Part shown: piece by piece, positions 41,526-50,038 of the stretch
Numbering within the stretch: position 1 is the first letter of the stretch
Layout: each line of letters opens with the position of its first letter
Assembly (NCBI GenBank): GCA_047605425.1
Contig: JASGFT010000004.1
Location: 1 to 55,724, forward strand
Reading direction: 5' to 3'
DNA: 55,724 bases
Origin: JAKPAM01 sp047605425
GTDB lineage: Bacteria > Pseudomonadota > Gammaproteobacteria > Burkholderiales > Burkholderiaceae_E
Translations under genes and position numbers: made by a program
Notes under the pieces: generated by a model
What the model was told of the DNA's origin: nothing
Database searches by the model: none
What the model saw: the letters and a program-made list of their open reading frames with translations, nothing else

Positions 41526-43294
41526 GTGAAACCATCGTCGGCATCGATCTCGGCACGACCAACTCGGAGATCGCGGTCGTGCGTGACGGGCGCGTCGAAG
41601 TGATTCCGGTGACGGCTTCGGTAAAGATCCTGCCGTCGGTGGTGGGGATAGGTGACGATGGCGCATTGCTGGTCGGCGAGGCCGCACGGAACCAGCATGC
41701 GGCCCACCCGGAGCGTACGGTGCGCTCGATCAAGCGCCGTATGGGCGAAGACGCGCCGGTGACGATGGCCGGCAAGGACTACGCGCCGCAGGAGATCTCG
41801 GCGATGATCCTGGGGCGCCTGAAGGCGCTCGCCGAGGCTCATCTCGGCCATGCCGTCGACAAGGCCGTGATCACGGTGCCGGCGTTCTTCTCCGATGCGC
41901 AGCGCCAGGCCACCCGGGAAGCCGGCCGGATCGCCGGGCTGGACGTGGTGCGCATCATCAACGAGCCCACCGCCGCCGCGCTGGCCTACGAGAGCCGGCA
42001 CGAGGGGGCGCGCAAGGCCCTGGTCTATGACCTCGGCGGCGGCACCTTCGACGTGTCGGTGGTCAATCTCGAAGGCGACGTCGTGGAGGTGCTGGCCAGC
42101 CACGGCAACAATCATCTCGGCGGCGACGACTTCGACCGCAAGCTGGTCGACCATGCGCTGGCCCACCTGAAGGCGACGCACGGCGTCGACGCCAGCAGTT
42201 CGCCGGCGGTGATGGCGCGGCTCCAGCGCGCCGCCGAGGCAGCGAAGATCCAGCTTTCGGACCGGCCCTTCGCCACGCTGAACGAAGAGTTCCTGCTGGA
42301 GCACGAGGGCGTGCCGCTGCACCTGGCGCTGGAAGTCTCGCGTGACGACTATGAAGCGATGATCAAGCCCTACGTCGACGAGACGCTCGATGCGGTGCAC
42401 GTCGCGCTGAGCGGTGCCGGCCTCGCGGTCAGCGACATCGACGAGATCCTGCTCGTGGGCGGCGCCACGCGCACGCCGCTGGTCGCCCGCCGCCTCGAAG
42501 CGGAACTGGGCCGCCAGCCGCGCGGCGAAGTCGATCCCGACCTGTGCGTGGCGATGGGCGCGGCGATCCAGGCCGCGCTGATCGCCGGTACCCGGACCCG
42601 CACGGTGCTGGTCGACGTCACGCCCTATACCTTTGGCACCAGCGCGGTCGGCGAGCTGAACGGCGAGCCCTATGTCCACTGCTTCATCCCGCTGATCCGC
42701 AAGAACACGCCGATCCCGGTGTCCAAGAGCGAAGTCTTCTACACGATGTTCGACGGCCAGGAAACCGTCGAGGTCACGGTCTACCAGGGCGAAGACCCCG
42801 ATGCGCTGAACAACATCGAGATCGGGCGTTTCCAGGTCGAGGGCCTGAGCGATGTACCGTCCGACAACCCGATCCTGATCAGCCTCTCGCTGGACCTGAA
42901 CGGCATCCTCGAAGTCAGCGCGCGCGAGAAGCGTAGCGGGCTCGAACGCAGCATCACGATCGGCAATGCCATGGCGCGCTTCGAGCAGGACCGGCTGGCC
43001 GAGGCGCGCAACCGCGTGCAGGCCCTGCTTGGCAGTGACGAAGGCGGCCACGAAGCGACGGCGGGCGTCCCGGCGGGCGCGGCCGATCCGGGCGCCGATC
43101 AGCGCCGGCTCGGCGTCGAGGCGCAGGCCCTGATCGAGAAGGCCGAGCGCGTCCTCGCCGACGCCGCCGGCGAGGACGCCGAGGACCTGATCGATGCGAT
43201 CGAGGCGTTGAAGGACAGCCTGGATGGCGACGCCGTCGCGCTGAAGGCGGCGATGGACACGCTCGCCGATCTGCTCTACTACCTCGACGCATGA
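41522..43294 (+). CDS. hscC: Hsp70-family chaperone HscC
   Basis: The 590-residue product has the Hsp70 nucleotide-binding signatures VGIDLGTTNSEIAV, VYDLGGGTFDVSVV and EILLVGGATRTPLV, then a substrate-binding domain with PFGT-like YTFGTSAVGEL and NPILISLSLDLNGILEVSAR. It is shorter than DnaK and has the short C-terminus typical for HscC. E. coli HscC interacts with sigma-70 and DjlB/DjlC; the partners here are encoded in the same operon. Confidence 0.92.
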   Translation: MSETIVGIDLGTTNSEIAVVRDGRVEVIPVTASVKILPSVVGIGDDGALLVGEAARNQHAAHPERTVRSIKRRMGEDAPVTMAGKDYAPQEISAMILGRLKALAEAHLGHAVDKAVITVPAFFSDAQRQATREAGRIAGLDVVRIINEPTAAALAYESRHEGARKALVYDLGGGTFDVSVVNLEGDVVEVLASHGNNHLGGDDFDRKLVDHALAHLKATHGVDASSSPAVMARLQRAAEAAKIQLSDRPFATLNEEFLLEHEGVPLHLALEVSRDDYEAMIKPYVDETLDAVHVALSGAGLAVSDIDEILLVGGATRTPLVARRLEAELGRQPRGEVDPDLCVAMGAAIQAALIAGTRTRTVLVDVTPYTFGTSAVGELNGEPYVHCFIPLIRKNTPIPVSKSEVFYTMFDGQETVEVTVYQGEDPDALNNIEIGRFQVEGLSDVPSDNPILISLSLDLNGILEVSAREKRSGLERSITIGNAMARFEQDRLAEARNRVQALLGSDEGGHEATAGVPAGAADPGADQRRLGVEAQALIEKAERVLADAAGEDAEDLIDAIEALKDSLDGDAVALKAAMDTLADLLYYLDA

Positions 43295-43578
43295 CCGGCG
43301 GATCGCGCTGTCCCGGTTGCCGTGCCCGGCTGGGCGACAGCCCGGTCTGCGCGCGCTGCGGATGCGATCTCGGCCTGCTGCTCCGCGCCCGGACGCAGGC
43401 GATGCGGCACCTCGCCCTGGCGCTGCAGGCCCGGGCCGCGGATGATCCCGGCGCGGCGCGCGCGCATGCGCAGGCCGCCGTCGCGCTGGATCGCAGCCCG
43501 CCGGCGCGGGCGCTGCTGCAGGCACTGTCGGCAGGGTCGGCCGGGAAGGTGACCGGGCGCAGCGCGGTGAACCGGTAG
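43291..43578 (+). CDS. Small zinc-ribbon protein of the HscC operon
   Basis: The 95-residue product begins with two knuckles, CPGC and CARCGCDLG, so a zinc ribbon is likely. The remainder is an Ala-rich pair of helices resembling one TPR unit (AMRHLALALQARAADDPGAA). It overlaps the hscC stop by 4 bp. Function unknown; a client-recognition or assembly role within the chaperone cluster is possible. Confidence 0.7.
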   Translation: MTGGSRCPGCRARLGDSPVCARCGCDLGLLLRARTQAMRHLALALQARAADDPGAARAHAQAAVALDRSPPARALLQALSAGSAGKVTGRSAVNR

Positions 43579-43837
43579 CGGCAAACTCGTCATTGCCGCG
43601 GTCCGCCGCGGGCGCCGCCTTCGTCAGCCACGCCGCTCCCGACAAGCAGCGCTGCGCGAGTGCGACGCCGTGCTGCTGTGCCTGTCGAAGACGGCTCTGA
43701 AGTCCGGGCGGCAGGTGTTGGAGCGGGAGATGATCGTCGCGCTGACCTGCCGGCCGCACGGCGTCGATCCCTATGACTACCTCGTCGACGTCCTGCAGCG
43801 CATCGTCGTGCACCCGAACCACCGCATTGACATCGGA
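43579..43837 (+). pseudogene. Debris of a transposase tail (IS66-like) and a second fragment
   Basis: Within an open plus-strand frame, ALTCRPHGVDPYDYLVDVLQ with RIVVHPN resembles the C-terminal end of IS66-type transposases. Just before it, CDAVLLCLSKTALKSG looks like part of a TIR-type domain joined to it by a deletion. There is no start, and the fragment runs into the end of the monooxygenase gene. Both assignments are from short matches. Confidence 0.4.
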
Positions 43838-45754
43838 TCACGCCGCCGTCTGACGGTAGTCGCTGAAATCGGGATCGTGCGTCATGCGCCAATAGTCGAC
43901 GAAGCGCCATGGCATCGCCGAAAACACCCGGCCGCTGTTGTTGCGGTAGTAGGTAGTCATGCCCGGATGGGTCCAGATCATCGCCTCGTGCTCGAGATCG
44001 ATCTTGCGAACGTGGTCGTCGAGCGCCTCCTGACGGACGTCGATCGCGGCGATGTCGCGTTCGATCATCTCGACGACGCAGGCCGAGATGTAGCGGCTCT
44101 GGCATTCCGACTGGAAGATCACGCTGCCGCCATGCGCCGGCCCGGTATTGGGGCCCAGCATGCAAAAGAAATTCGGGAAACCCGGCACCGTCATGCCGAG
44201 GAACGCGGTCGGGTTGTCGTTGGCCCATTTGTCGCGAAGGTTCAAGCCGTCGCGCCCGGTGATGTTCAGGCGCGCCGCCATTTCCGTGACCTTGAAGCCG
44301 GTCGCGATTACGATGAGGTCGAAAGCGCGCGATGCGCCGTCCGCAGTGACGATGCCTTCGTGGTCGAAGCTGGCGACGCGGTCGGTGACCAACTCGACGT
44401 TCGGCTTGACGAGCGTCTTGAACCAGTTGTTGTCGAGCAGAATGCGCTTGCCGTAAGGCGGATAGGTCGGCACGCATTTCTCGATCAGATCGGGGCGATC
44501 CTTCAGCTCCGCCAGGATGAAGTCGGTCAGCTCCTGCCGATGGCGATCATTACCCTTGTTGACCGCGCGTTCCGGATGCGGCCACGCGGGATCTTTTCTG
44601 AGGAACGGCAGCAAGCCGTCGCCATAGCGCCAGAACATGTTGAAGCGGTACCACTGCGCGTAGAACGGCAGATGCGCGAGCAGCCAGCGCGCGCCGGGCG
44701 TGATCGGATCGGCATACCCCTGCACCGGGCGTGACCACTGCGCGGTACGCTGAAACACCGTCAGCGATTCGACGCGGTCGGCGATTGCGGGCACGAGTTG
44801 CATCGCGGTCGCGCCGGTGCCGATCACTGCGACGCGCTTGCCTTCGATGGCGATGTCTTCCGACCAGAGCGCCGAGTGCAGGATCTGCCCGCCGAAATTC
44901 TCCTCGCCGTCGAAACGCGCGCGCGAGGGATCGTTGAGCTGGCCGATCGCGCTGACCAGCACGGTGGACTCGAAGGTCTCCTCGCCATCCGGCGTCTTCA
45001 ACGTCGAGATCCAGCGGCGCTTAGCTTCGTCCCAGCGCGACGACGTCAGCTCGGTGTTCACGCGCAGGTGATCGCGAATGCCGTATTGTTCCGCGATCTT
45101 CTGCAGGTATCCGAGCAATTCCTCGCGCTGGCAGAAATAGCGCGTCCATTCGTTCTTCGCGCCGAAGGAATACGAGTACGAATGGTTCGGCGTGTCGACG
45201 CCGCAGCCGGGATAACGGTTGATCCACCAGGTGCCGCCGAGTTCCTCGTTCTTCTCGACGATCGTGTACGGAATGCCGAGATGACCGAGCGCGACGCCGA
45301 GCGCGATCGCGCACACGCCGGCGCCGACGATCAGCACGTGCTCGCGAGCGAGTCGCTCGTCCGACGGCCGGCGGGTCCAGCGCGCCTCGCGCGAGACGAA
45401 CCCCATCTCTTCGCGCATCAACGACGCGTATTCCGGCGCGACGTTCTCGCCGAGGCACGCGCGCATCATCTTCAGCAACATGCCCTCGTCGGGATTGTCG
45501 ATCACCGGAGCGGGCGAACCATCGGCGAAGAGTTCGACCACCGCGGCGCGGATGTCGTCCTGGATGTCCGACGGCAGGCCGGCATCGGGATCGGGGATCA
45601 GACGCACGTCGCGCCGGGGCAGATAGGGCGGTTCGAGCCAGCGCGGATCGCCGGTCATGTGCGCCAGCACCATCAACAGGCAGCGGATGTCCCCTTCGGA
45701 GATCGCTGAGGCGAGATCATGCGGTTGGCGGGAAGCCTCGATGCTCAGAGTCAT
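43838..45754 (-). CDS. Flavin monooxygenase, 4-hydroxyacetophenone monooxygenase-like (Baeyer-Villiger type)
   Basis: The product of about 638 residues has an N-terminal helical extension (DIRCLLMVLAHMTGDPRWLE) as in HAPMO, then FAD-binding HVLIVGAGVCAIALGVALGH and GGTWWINRYPGCGVDTPNHS, a Baeyer-Villiger-type FGGQILHSALWSED, the NADPH Rossmann motif VAVIGTGATAMQLVPAIA, and IVIATGF. It would insert oxygen into ketones using NADPH and O2. The start at 45754 (MTLSIEASRQ) is preferred because a frame extending to 45823 would begin at the promoter. No obvious pathway partners are nearby. Confidence 0.88.
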   Translation of the reverse strand: MTLSIEASRQPHDLASAISEGDIRCLLMVLAHMTGDPRWLEPPYLPRRDVRLIPDPDAGLPSDIQDDIRAAVVELFADGSPAPVIDNPDEGMLLKMMRACLGENVAPEYASLMREEMGFVSREARWTRRPSDERLAREHVLIVGAGVCAIALGVALGHLGIPYTIVEKNEELGGTWWINRYPGCGVDTPNHSYSYSFGAKNEWTRYFCQREELLGYLQKIAEQYGIRDHLRVNTELTSSRWDEAKRRWISTLKTPDGEETFESTVLVSAIGQLNDPSRARFDGEENFGGQILHSALWSEDIAIEGKRVAVIGTGATAMQLVPAIADRVESLTVFQRTAQWSRPVQGYADPITPGARWLLAHLPFYAQWYRFNMFWRYGDGLLPFLRKDPAWPHPERAVNKGNDRHRQELTDFILAELKDRPDLIEKCVPTYPPYGKRILLDNNWFKTLVKPNVELVTDRVASFDHEGIVTADGASRAFDLIVIATGFKVTEMAARLNITGRDGLNLRDKWANDNPTAFLGMTVPGFPNFFCMLGPNTGPAHGGSVIFQSECQSRYISACVVEMIERDIAAIDVRQEALDDHVRKIDLEHEAMIWTHPGMTTYYRNNSGRVFSAMPWRFVDYWRMTHDPDFSDYRQTAA

Positions 45755-45861
45755 GTTGTCTACGAATAACCCGCTTCCGGAGTCTGCCAGGGGTGTTTGA
45801 AATTCTAGCAGCCGGGCGATCATCTGAGCTATATTGAATGCTTGATTGAGCGGAAATCGTG

Positions 45862-46338
45862 ATGGCCATTTCCAAGCCTCTGGATCTGATGGACTGTCTC
45901 CAGGATGAGCCCCCTTCGTACCTGGCCGTGAGCCAGAGCAGTCCGCTGGACCGGATCAAGCTGGTGAAGGCCGGATTGCCCGCCGGGGTGGTCGTCACGC
46001 TGGCCACCTCCATGGGCGTGCCTCGCGATCAGTTGCTCCGGTGGATCGGCATCCCGCGGGCGACGGCCAATCGCAAGATCAAGGCCGGCGAACGGTTGAA
46101 CCAGGATGAATCCGAGCGGGTGCTGGGCCTGATCAAGCTGATCGGGCAGGTCGAGCGCATCGTGGCGGAATCGGGGGATCCGACGGGATTCCTTTCGGCT
46201 CGGTGGACGGCGCAGTGGTTGGCTCTGCCCCTGCCGGCCCTGGGCGGGCGTTTGCCCGGAGACTTCATGGATACTTTCGAGGGGCGCTCCCTCGTGTCCG
46301 GGCTGATGGCTCAGATCCAGAGCGGGGCTTACGCTTGA
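45862..46338 (+). CDS. Xre/MbcA/ParS-type antitoxin
   Basis: The 158-residue product has the Xre-like HTH segment VVTLATSMGVPRDQLLRWIG, then IPRATANRKIKAGERLNQDE and SERVLGLIKLIGQVERIV, and the DUF2384 C-terminus (FLSARWTAQWLALPLPALGG) that blocks RES-domain toxins. It is coupled to the following toxin gene by a TTGA overlap. The divergent monooxygenase gene starts about 110 bp away. Confidence 0.88.
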   Translation: MAISKPLDLMDCLQDEPPSYLAVSQSSPLDRIKLVKAGLPAGVVVTLATSMGVPRDQLLRWIGIPRATANRKIKAGERLNQDESERVLGLIKLIGQVERIVAESGDPTGFLSARWTAQWLALPLPALGGRLPGDFMDTFEGRSLVSGLMAQIQSGAYA

Positions 46339-46835
46339 GCGAGCTGATCCGGCTATGGCGCATCGCGCAGGACACTCCCGACTATGAAGCACACGATCTC
46401 AGCGGCAGAGGCGCCGAGCTGACCGGCGGTCGTTGGAACCGCCCCGGAACGCCGCTCGTCTACGCTTCGACTTCACGGGCACTTGCCTGCCTGGAAACCC
46501 TCGTGCATCTGGGAAGCAGCACTCTGCCCTTGAACCGGTACCTCGTCGAGATCCAGGTGCCCGCGTCGAGTTGGGCACGGGCGATGATCGCCGCAAGCGA
46601 GTCGCTTGTTGGTTGGGACTCCTTGCCGGCCGGCAGGGTTTCGCTTTCCTGGGGCTCGGATTGGGCAACAAGCGGCGCCTCGCTGCTTGCCAAGGTGCCC
46701 TCCATCCTGGTGCCCGAAGAGCACAACGTCCTCATCAATCCACGGCATCCGGACGGTGTGCAACTCCTTGCGACGAAGGTCCGCAAATGGACTTATGACG
46801 CGAGGTTGCTCGGACCGCTCCGGCCGCATGCTTGA
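46335..46835 (+). CDS. RES-domain toxin
   Basis: The 166-residue product shows the RES-domain track LIRLWRIAQDT, GRGAELTGGRWNRPGTPLVY, ASTSRALACLETLVHL and VPEEHNVLINPRHPDG. The Arg and Tyr/Ser positions used to bind NAD+ are visible. RES toxins degrade or use NAD+ as ADP-ribosyl donors and stop growth unless bound by the Xre antitoxin. A TTG start within the antitoxin stop is used, giving the length typical of the family. Confidence 0.87.
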   Translation: MSELIRLWRIAQDTPDYEAHDLSGRGAELTGGRWNRPGTPLVYASTSRALACLETLVHLGSSTLPLNRYLVEIQVPASSWARAMIAASESLVGWDSLPAGRVSLSWGSDWATSGASLLAKVPSILVPEEHNVLINPRHPDGVQLLATKVRKWTYDARLLGPLRPHA

Positions 46836-47154
46836 CGTCGCCCTGCGAGGCGCTGCGTGTCAACAGCCGTTCCATCTCGTCCCGCTGGTCCGGGTGGATC
46901 GGTGGAGCCGATGAACGCTTCGAGTACAACTCCCCTGGTCTTGCGGCGCCCACGTCACCCCCGAGCCCGTAGGCGCGCTACACTCGCGGCGCTGGCGCTG
47001 GCGCTGGGGCTGGGGCTGGGGCTGGCTCGATTGCGCGAGCAGGCGATCGCAGGACTTCGAACGGCGATCGTCATGACGACGCGAAGCGCGCAGACCGTGC
47101 AAAGGGTGTCGGTAGCGCAAAGGCGCCTTTGAAAGGCAGGGTCCGACGAGCGAG
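46836..47154. other. Intergenic stretch before the TetR gene
   Basis: No recognisable gene. It includes six 6 bp repeats (GCTGGC/GCTGGG) at 46991-47026, which in one open plus-strand frame would encode Leu-Ala/Leu-Gly repeats that look like a membrane helix; the frame has no homologue I know and no convincing start. The TetR promoter should lie in the last 100 bp. Confidence 0.45.
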
Positions 47155-47772
47155 ATGTCGATCAAACGGAGCAGCTATCACCACGGCAACCTGCGTGAGG
47201 CCCTGATCGAGGCCACGGCTGCCCTGGTCGCCGAGTCGGGTCCGCACGCGTTCACGCTTGCAGAAGCGGCCCGGCGGGCGGGGGTATCGCCAGCGGCACC
47301 GTACCGGCATTTCCGCGACCGTGAAGACCTGCTGGAAGCCGTTGCCATGGAGGGATTCGACCTCTTCGCTTCCCGCCTGAAGACGGCCTTCGACGAGGGG
47401 AGGCCGACGCCCCTGACGGCGTTCCTGCGCACCGGACAGGCCTACCTGGATTTCGCGCGCGAACAGCCCGGTCACTACATCGCGATGTTCGAGGCCGGGC
47501 TATCCATCGCCGGCAACAGCGAGCTCATGCGCGCCTCGACCTCCGCCAACGGGGTGATCGTTGCAGCCGCAACCGCCCTGTCGGCGCACCTTCCTGAAGG
47601 AAGGCGGCCTCCCCCCAATATGGTCGCCAATCACATCTGGGCCCTTAGCCACGGCGTGGTGGAGTTGTTCGGCCGTGGCAAACCCGGCGGCCGAGCTCCC
47701 TACTCGGCGGCAGAAATGCTCGAAAGCGGGGCGCTGATCTACCTGCGCGGCCTTGGCGTGCTGCCGAGCTAG
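47155..47772 (+). CDS. TetR/AcrR-family regulator with WHG-type C-terminus
   Basis: The 205-residue product begins SSYHHGNLREALIEATAALV and has the HTH FTLAEAARRAGVSPAAPYRH followed by FRDREDLLEAVA, a classic TetR DNA-binding domain. The C-terminal half, YLDFAREQPGHYIAMFEAGL, fits the WHG/TetR_C_33 ligand-binding type. The 25 bp palindrome 75 bp downstream of its stop, before the DUF2852 gene, is the probable operator. Confidence 0.9.
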   Translation: MSIKRSSYHHGNLREALIEATAALVAESGPHAFTLAEAARRAGVSPAAPYRHFRDREDLLEAVAMEGFDLFASRLKTAFDEGRPTPLTAFLRTGQAYLDFAREQPGHYIAMFEAGLSIAGNSELMRASTSANGVIVAAATALSAHLPEGRRPPPNMVANHIWALSHGVVELFGRGKPGGRAPYSAAEMLESGALIYLRGLGVLPS

Positions 47773-47846
47773 AGCTGGATCGGTCTAACTGATCCCAGGT
47801 GACGAATCCGGACGCGCTTGCATCGGTGGAGCATCGTGCTACCATG

Positions 47847-47871
47847 TTAATGTGAATAACATTCACATTAA
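47847..47871. promoter_or_regulatory. Perfect 11-3-11 palindrome, candidate TetR operator
   Basis: TTAATGTGAAT and ATTCACATTAA are exact inverted repeats around AAC, between the TetR gene and the DUF2852 gene and ending 12 bp before the DUF2852 start. Length and symmetry fit a TetR-family operator that would block transcription of the downstream gene. Confidence 0.75.
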
Positions 47872-47883
47872 GCGAGGAACAGA

Positions 47884-48282
47884 ATGGGCACTCCACTGGT
47901 TCAATCCACGGTCTGGGATCGGGTCACGGCCGCTGTCACGTCCGCACGAGACTGGCTCGACGAGCGCGGCAAGGCGGCTTGGCTGCTCGCCATGATCTTC
48001 GGTTTCATCTTCGCCTGGCCCCTTGGCCTGGGCATCCTGGCTTACATGATCTGGAGCAAACGCATGTTCGGCTGCCGTCACCGGAACCGTCGAGACCACG
48101 GTCCCGACGCCCACGCATTCGCCCCCACCGGAAATGCGGCCTTCGACGCCTATCGCGCCGAGACGCTCAAACGGCTCGAGCAAGAGCACCGCGAGTTCCT
48201 GGATTTCCTCCAGAAGCTGCGCGAAGCCCGGGACAAGGCGGAGTTCGACCAGTTCATGCAACAGCGCCGTTCCGAGGGCTGA
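47884..48282 (+). CDS. DUF2852 inner-membrane protein
   Basis: The 132-residue product has one or two N-terminal transmembrane segments (AAWLLAMIFGFIFAWPLGLG, then ILAYMIW) and the conserved DUF2852 C-terminal helix FDAYRAETLKRLEQEHREFL, ending AEFDQFMQQRR. Function is unknown. It follows the TetR gene and its operator, and a GAGGA sequence precedes the ATG. Confidence 0.85.
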   Translation: MGTPLVQSTVWDRVTAAVTSARDWLDERGKAAWLLAMIFGFIFAWPLGLGILAYMIWSKRMFGCRHRNRRDHGPDAHAFAPTGNAAFDAYRAETLKRLEQEHREFLDFLQKLREARDKAEFDQFMQQRRSEG

Positions 48283-48325
48283 GCGCGCTCTGCACCACGC
48301 GGCAGCGGCGCGGCGGCATACGCGT

Positions 48326-48691
48326 TCAGACGTCGGGCGCGTAAGCCAGTCCGAGCGCCGCGGCTACGGCACTCAGCTTCTGATCCAGGCTCCACAGCCG
48401 CGTGTCGAGCGCCATTCTGGCCGACGCGATCAGATGTGCGTCGACGTAGCCGATGCCACGGCCAGTGAGCCGGGCTGTCTCGACGAGCACCAATACCTCG
48501 TCGGGACTGGCAACGCAACACCGCGGTAAGTCCATGAGCATCTTCAGCGTCGAGGCTGACACACCACCCAGCGCCAGTTCGCCGAGCACGAACGGGTGCA
48601 TCAGGACCCCGCTGTTGTGCAGCCGCTCGGCCAGCACCGCGGTTGGCTGCCGCAGATGAGCCACCCATACCGACGTGTCGGCGATGATCAT
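48326..48691 (-). CDS. vapC: VapC-type PIN ribonuclease toxin
   Basis: The 121-residue product has the PIN motif series MIIADTSVWVAHLR (first Asp), FVLGELALGG (Glu), IGYVDAHLIASARM (Asp) and LWSLDQKLSAVA (last Asp). The four acidic residues form the Mg2+ site used to cut tRNA or rRNA. It is coupled to the upstream antitoxin gene by a 4 bp overlap. Confidence 0.92.
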   Translation of the reverse strand: MIIADTSVWVAHLRQPTAVLAERLHNSGVLMHPFVLGELALGGVSASTLKMLMDLPRCCVASPDEVLVLVETARLTGRGIGYVDAHLIASARMALDTRLWSLDQKLSAVAAALGLAYAPDV

Positions 48692-48891
48692 CCGGCGATG
48701 GGTTCGGGGCGGTGACGCGGGACGTCCTGTAGTTGAGGCTCCGAGCCGGTCAGTGCGGCCAGGCGGCGGGCCGCCTCACGTTCGATCAGGGCCTTCAAGC
48801 CGGCGTGAACCAGTGCCGTCCGGTCCATGGGGCCGATCAGTTCCTGAGCTCGGGCAAGCAAGCTGTCATCCAGATTCATCGTGGTGCGCAT
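48688..48891 (-). CDS. vapB: VapB-type antitoxin
   Basis: The 67-residue product begins MRTTMNLDDSLLARAQELIG, then TALVHAGLKALIEREAARRL, matching the short VapB antitoxins with a ribbon-helix-helix-like N-terminus, and ends with a Pro-rich toxin-binding tail. It precedes vapC with a 4 bp overlap, the usual order. Confidence 0.88.
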   Translation of the reverse strand: MRTTMNLDDSLLARAQELIGPMDRTALVHAGLKALIEREAARRLAALTGSEPQLQDVPRHRPEPIAG

Positions 48892-49060
48892 CGTCGCTGT
48901 CCGTAGGGCATCGGATGTTCTTAATCTATCATCATTCGATGCCTTGAATCATGCGTTCGCGTTCGGCTTGAAATACCGCCCCTGCCTTCGACGATCACCG
49001 CCGGGTGGAGCGGCGGCGCCGATGAAGGCTTCGACGGCTTCGAGGAAGGCGCGGGTCTTG

Positions 49061-49888
49061 TCACCGGCCGGTGAACACCGGTACGCGCTTCTCGACGAAG
49101 GCCCGCACCGCCTCGGCATGGTCGGCGGTACCCGCCGCCTCGACCAGGCGTTCGGCTTCGCGATCGAGCGCCGCGTCGTAGTCGATCACCAGCGCGTCAT
49201 CGAGGTTGTCCTTCATCAGCCGCAGCGCCTGCGCGGGGCCGTTGGCGAGCCGGCGCGCGAAGGCGAAGGCCTCGGCCTGCAACTCGGTATCGGGGACCAC
49301 CCGGTTGAACAGGCCGATCGTCTCGGCGCGACGTGCATCGACCCGGTCGCCCCCGAACATCAGCTCGCGGGCGCGGCCGGTACCGACCAGGCGAGTCAGC
49401 AGCGACGCGATCCCGTAGTCGCCGGACAGGCCGATCCGGGCATAGCCGGTCGCCACAAAGGCCGATTCGGCGGCGATCCGGACGTCGCAGGCGAGCGCGA
49501 TCGACACGCCCGCGCCGATCGCCGGTCCGGGCAGGGCGGCGACGGTCGGCTTGCGCAACGCCACCAGCGCGCCGGTGAGCAGGCGCTGGCGCTCGCGCAG
49601 GTCCGCGACGCGCTCGGCCGGGCTCATCGCGCGCTTCGTGCTGCGATCGCCCATGCCCTTGACGTCGCCGCCCGCGCAAAAGCTGGTGCCGGAGCCGGTC
49701 AGCAGCACCGCGCCGACCCCTTCGTCCTCGGCACAGCGGCGGATCATCGCCCGCAGCGCCGGGCTGAGCCTGTCCGATAGCGCGTTGCGCGCCTCGGGCC
49801 GGTTCAGCGTGATGACGGCGACGCGCTCGCGCAGCTCGCAGAGCAGTTCGTCGGTGCCGGTATCGATGCGTTGCGGCTGGTCGTTCAT
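49061..49888 (-). CDS. Enoyl-CoA hydratase/isomerase family protein
   Basis: The 275-residue product is a crotonase-fold enzyme: ERVAVITLNRPEARNALSDR, the oxyanion-hole segment GSGTSFCAGGDVKGMGD, and PTVAALPGPAIGAGVSIALA then CDVRIAAESAFVATGYARIG. The Glu positions of classical hydratase catalysis are not both obvious (SGDYG in place of a Glu-containing loop), so the exact reaction is uncertain. It has its own transcription unit. Confidence 0.88.
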   Translation of the reverse strand: MNDQPQRIDTGTDELLCELRERVAVITLNRPEARNALSDRLSPALRAMIRRCAEDEGVGAVLLTGSGTSFCAGGDVKGMGDRSTKRAMSPAERVADLRERQRLLTGALVALRKPTVAALPGPAIGAGVSIALACDVRIAAESAFVATGYARIGLSGDYGIASLLTRLVGTGRARELMFGGDRVDARRAETIGLFNRVVPDTELQAEAFAFARRLANGPAQALRLMKDNLDDALVIDYDAALDREAERLVEAAGTADHAEAVRAFVEKRVPVFTGR

Positions 49889-50038
49889 CGCGTTCTCCAG
49901 GGTCGGGCTATTGCCTGGACTTTACCCTGGCCGCCACGATCCGCCGTGGTGGCCATGCGAGGCGCCCCGCGGCAGGCTCGAACAGGCATTGCCCGCCGGA
50001 CAGGCCCGCGCACACGGGTTGCCCCGGCCGGACACGGA

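Noticed and set aside
41027..43822. 931-codon open frame antisense to hscC
   Set aside because: Shadow of the high-GC coding strand; the opposite strand encodes an unmistakable Hsp70.
46890..49045. Short similarity between the segments near 46.9 kb and 49.0 kb (GGGTGGA, GCCGATGAA, GCTTCGA)
   Set aside because: Too short and too GC-biased to distinguish from chance by eye.
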